Below are positions 62,337 through 64,000 of a stretch of 64,000 nucleotides of DNA, piece after piece. The translations under genes were made by a program, and so were the position numbers. Origin of the DNA: Adiantum capillus-veneris (taxonomy: Eukaryota > Streptophyta > Polypodiopsida > Polypodiales > Pteridaceae). Where the stretch lies: positions 112,596,969-112,660,968 of the forward strand of contig CM043951.1 of assembly GCA_014529385.2 (NCBI GenBank), written 5' to 3'. The notes beneath the pieces were generated by a model. It did not search any database, was not told the DNA's origin, and saw nothing but the letters and a program-made list of their open reading frames with translations. Numbering within the stretch: position 1 is the first letter of the stretch; every line of letters begins with the position of its first letter.

Positions 62337-62600
62337 CATATTCCCACACATCGTCTTCCTCTCTTCCACATACATAACCACAGTGAAATCTGTTATCTTG
62401 CTGTCTCTCTCTTGAAAATACATGCACATATTCCCACACATCGTCTTCCTCACTTCCACATACATAACCACAATGAAATCTGTTATCTTGTTGTCTCTCT
62501 CTTGAAAATACGTGCACATATTCCCATACATCGTCTTCCTCTCTTCCACATACATAAACACAGTGAAATCTGTTATCTTTCTCTCTCCTCTCTCTAAAAA
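62337..62600. repeat. ~93-bp tandem repeat, three copies
   Basis: 'cacatattcccacacatcgt', 'cttccacatacata.ccaca' and 'gtgaaatctgttatctt' recur at 93-bp shifts. Copies are over 90% alike by eye. A CT run follows (62,610-62,632). Confidence 0.92.
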
Positions 62601-62639
62601 ACAGTTATTTATCTCTCTCTCTCTCTCTCTCTATCTATC

Positions 62640-63090
62640 TCTGTATTTGCTATCTCTCTCTTGAAAATACATGCTCATGTATGTGTGCGTCTGTGTTATC
62701 TATGTGTATGTATGTATATTTGTGTTATTTCATTGTAATACTCATACATAATGCAGATACACAATTACACTTAATTACGATATGCACACATAGTATATAT
62801 ACATACATAAATATCACAAATAACTAACACATTGTAATACTAGTAAAATTGAATGGAAGACTTACTTGCGTGATCTGTTAAAGTCGATTCTTGTAGCGAG
62901 TTCTGGATGTATGCTGAGCTGATTTTCCTCTAATCCATTTGTAGATATGATTGTAACTTCTGTTTCTCAAAAATAGTAGTGTTGTTTAGTGATACACCTA
63001 ATGGACATAAATGGTTTAAACTAGGACATGTAGACCAAAAATACGTGTATTTCTTTGGATGAATATATACACTTTTTGGTGACCCTTACC
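62640..63090. other. AT-rich stretch, nothing recognised
   Basis: Short 'atgtatgt' and 'atacata' tracts only. Confidence 0.5.
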
Positions 63091-63925
63091 ACAAGTGGTG
63101 GACCTTAAGACCAATGGACTATAAGGACCTCCAAACAATACCTTGTACACTCAATCCTTCTTGGTATCTAGGTTGGACAAGTGGTGGACCTTGTTCAAAT
63201 TCTCTAACCACTCTCTCTAACATGGTGACATAATTTAGGTGTGATAAATTCATATCTATGCAAACTAATATCAGTTTAGGCTTGTTAATTTGAATTTGTT
63301 TGAATTTATGTACAATATAATGATTTGAGGTTTGCATATTTGAATTTAGGTGGTATAATGATATCTTTTTGTGGTAAACTTGAATTTAAAATCAATTTTG
63401 CGTAGAATATTTTAAATTTAAGTAGTAAAATTTAAATTTTTATAAAAAAGTTTGAATTTTAAAATTTGGGCGGGATAGTTTAAAATTTAGGCGGGATATT
63501 TAAGATTTGGGAGGGATATTTTAAATTTAGGCGGGAAGGGTTTGAATTTATAGCGAGATCTCCCTTACATAAGAGAGTATAGGTTGGACAAGTGGTGGAC
63601 CTTCAAGCTAGAGCATCCATGCTACTGGACATGATAGGTAGGGAATCTAGTTGAATATTGTATGTATAATATATATGTAATAGATCTAGCTTGGACAAGT
63701 GGTGGACCTTGGAATAAAACCCCATGTAAAACATATCATGCACATTCCAAGTGGTCAAAAAAAATATCATTTAGAATATAGCCTTATAGGTTGGACAAGT
63801 GGTGGACCTTAACACCCAGATATTCTTCATATAATGACATAGCGTGGAAAACGGGTGAATCTTGAGACCAAACCATGCTACTAGCGATAATAGCTTGGAC
63901 AAGTGGTGGACCTTGAAAGTAAACC
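63091..63925. repeat. Scattered copies of the 19-nt motif
   Basis: ACAAGTGGTGGACCTT occurs near 63,092, 63,176, 63,588, 63,696, 63,793 and 63,898. Five copies are preceded by TTGG. The sequence between copies is mostly unrelated, unlike in the main array. Confidence 0.9.
63330..63555. repeat. Short repeats of ATTTAGGCGGGATAT type
   Basis: 'tttgggcgggatagtttaaa', 'tttaggcgggatatttaaga', 'tttgggagggatattttaaa' and 'tttaggcgggaagggtttga' follow one another at ~22-bp spacing after several 'ttgaattta' words. Confidence 0.8.
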
Positions 63926-64000
63926 CCCCATCTACGAAATATCGTGGGTTTAAGGTATTTCGATGGAGCCTAGCATCTTGGAGACATCGTGCATCTTGCT

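Overview
This window looks like repeat-dominated nuclear DNA of a land plant. Supporting signs are tRNA-iMet-primed LTR elements, Ty3-type polyproteins, a pentatricopeptide-repeat (PPR) fragment, a hAT transposase relic and long (GA)n arrays. The PPR wording and the large DUF7869-type protein remind me of ferns or lycophytes; that is an impression, not a database result. I see no cellular gene that is clearly complete. The only long intact reading frame is a 1,075-residue transposase-like protein on the minus strand (55,419-58,646).

Layout. 1-2,480: a duplicated ~390-bp unit, an AT-rich stretch, a 174-bp foldback and a fragment of a Ty3 LTR. 2,481-10,740: a minus-strand LTR element (A) with ~2.14-kb LTRs, a short gag-only interior and a 1,975-bp TG...CA insertion that carries a PPR fragment. 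10,741-14,928: a plus-strand relative (B) with gag and one further ORF but no pol. 16,956-30,877: a minus-strand Ty3 element (C) with recognisable gag, zinc knuckle, protease, RT and integrase. It is broken by a (GA)n-rich Helitron-like insert, a 927-bp solo LTR and a compact LTR element, and a second gag start follows its 3' LTR. 31,919-32,905: a ~420-bp tandem repeat. 33,615-36,554, 44,458-47,330 and 49,389-51,467: three more compact LTR elements. 47,331-49,091: a decayed hAT transposase split by one of them. 54,150-54,970: a tRNA-like (SINE-like) head, (CT)n and a tandem duplication. 55,419-58,646: the DUF7869-type ORF. 58,742 to the end: an array and then scattered copies of a 19-nt motif.

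The most interesting system is the family of four compact non-autonomous LTR retroelements, called TRIM1-4 here. LTRs are 127-190 bp and three copies have perfect 5-bp target duplications. Each uses a tRNA-iMet primer site, and the interior has no retroviral domain. Three copies carry two tandem arrays, one of ~150-180-bp units and one of ~40-bp units. The ~40-bp array repeats, on the element's sense strand, the 10-mer TGATACCATG. This is the exact reverse complement of the element's own LTR/primer-site junction, and it contains the 3' end of the presumed primer tRNA. An RNA of the element could therefore pair its primer site with its own array, or the array could mimic the tRNA end.

All functional statements come from reading motifs by eye. 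No alignment, folding or database search was run.
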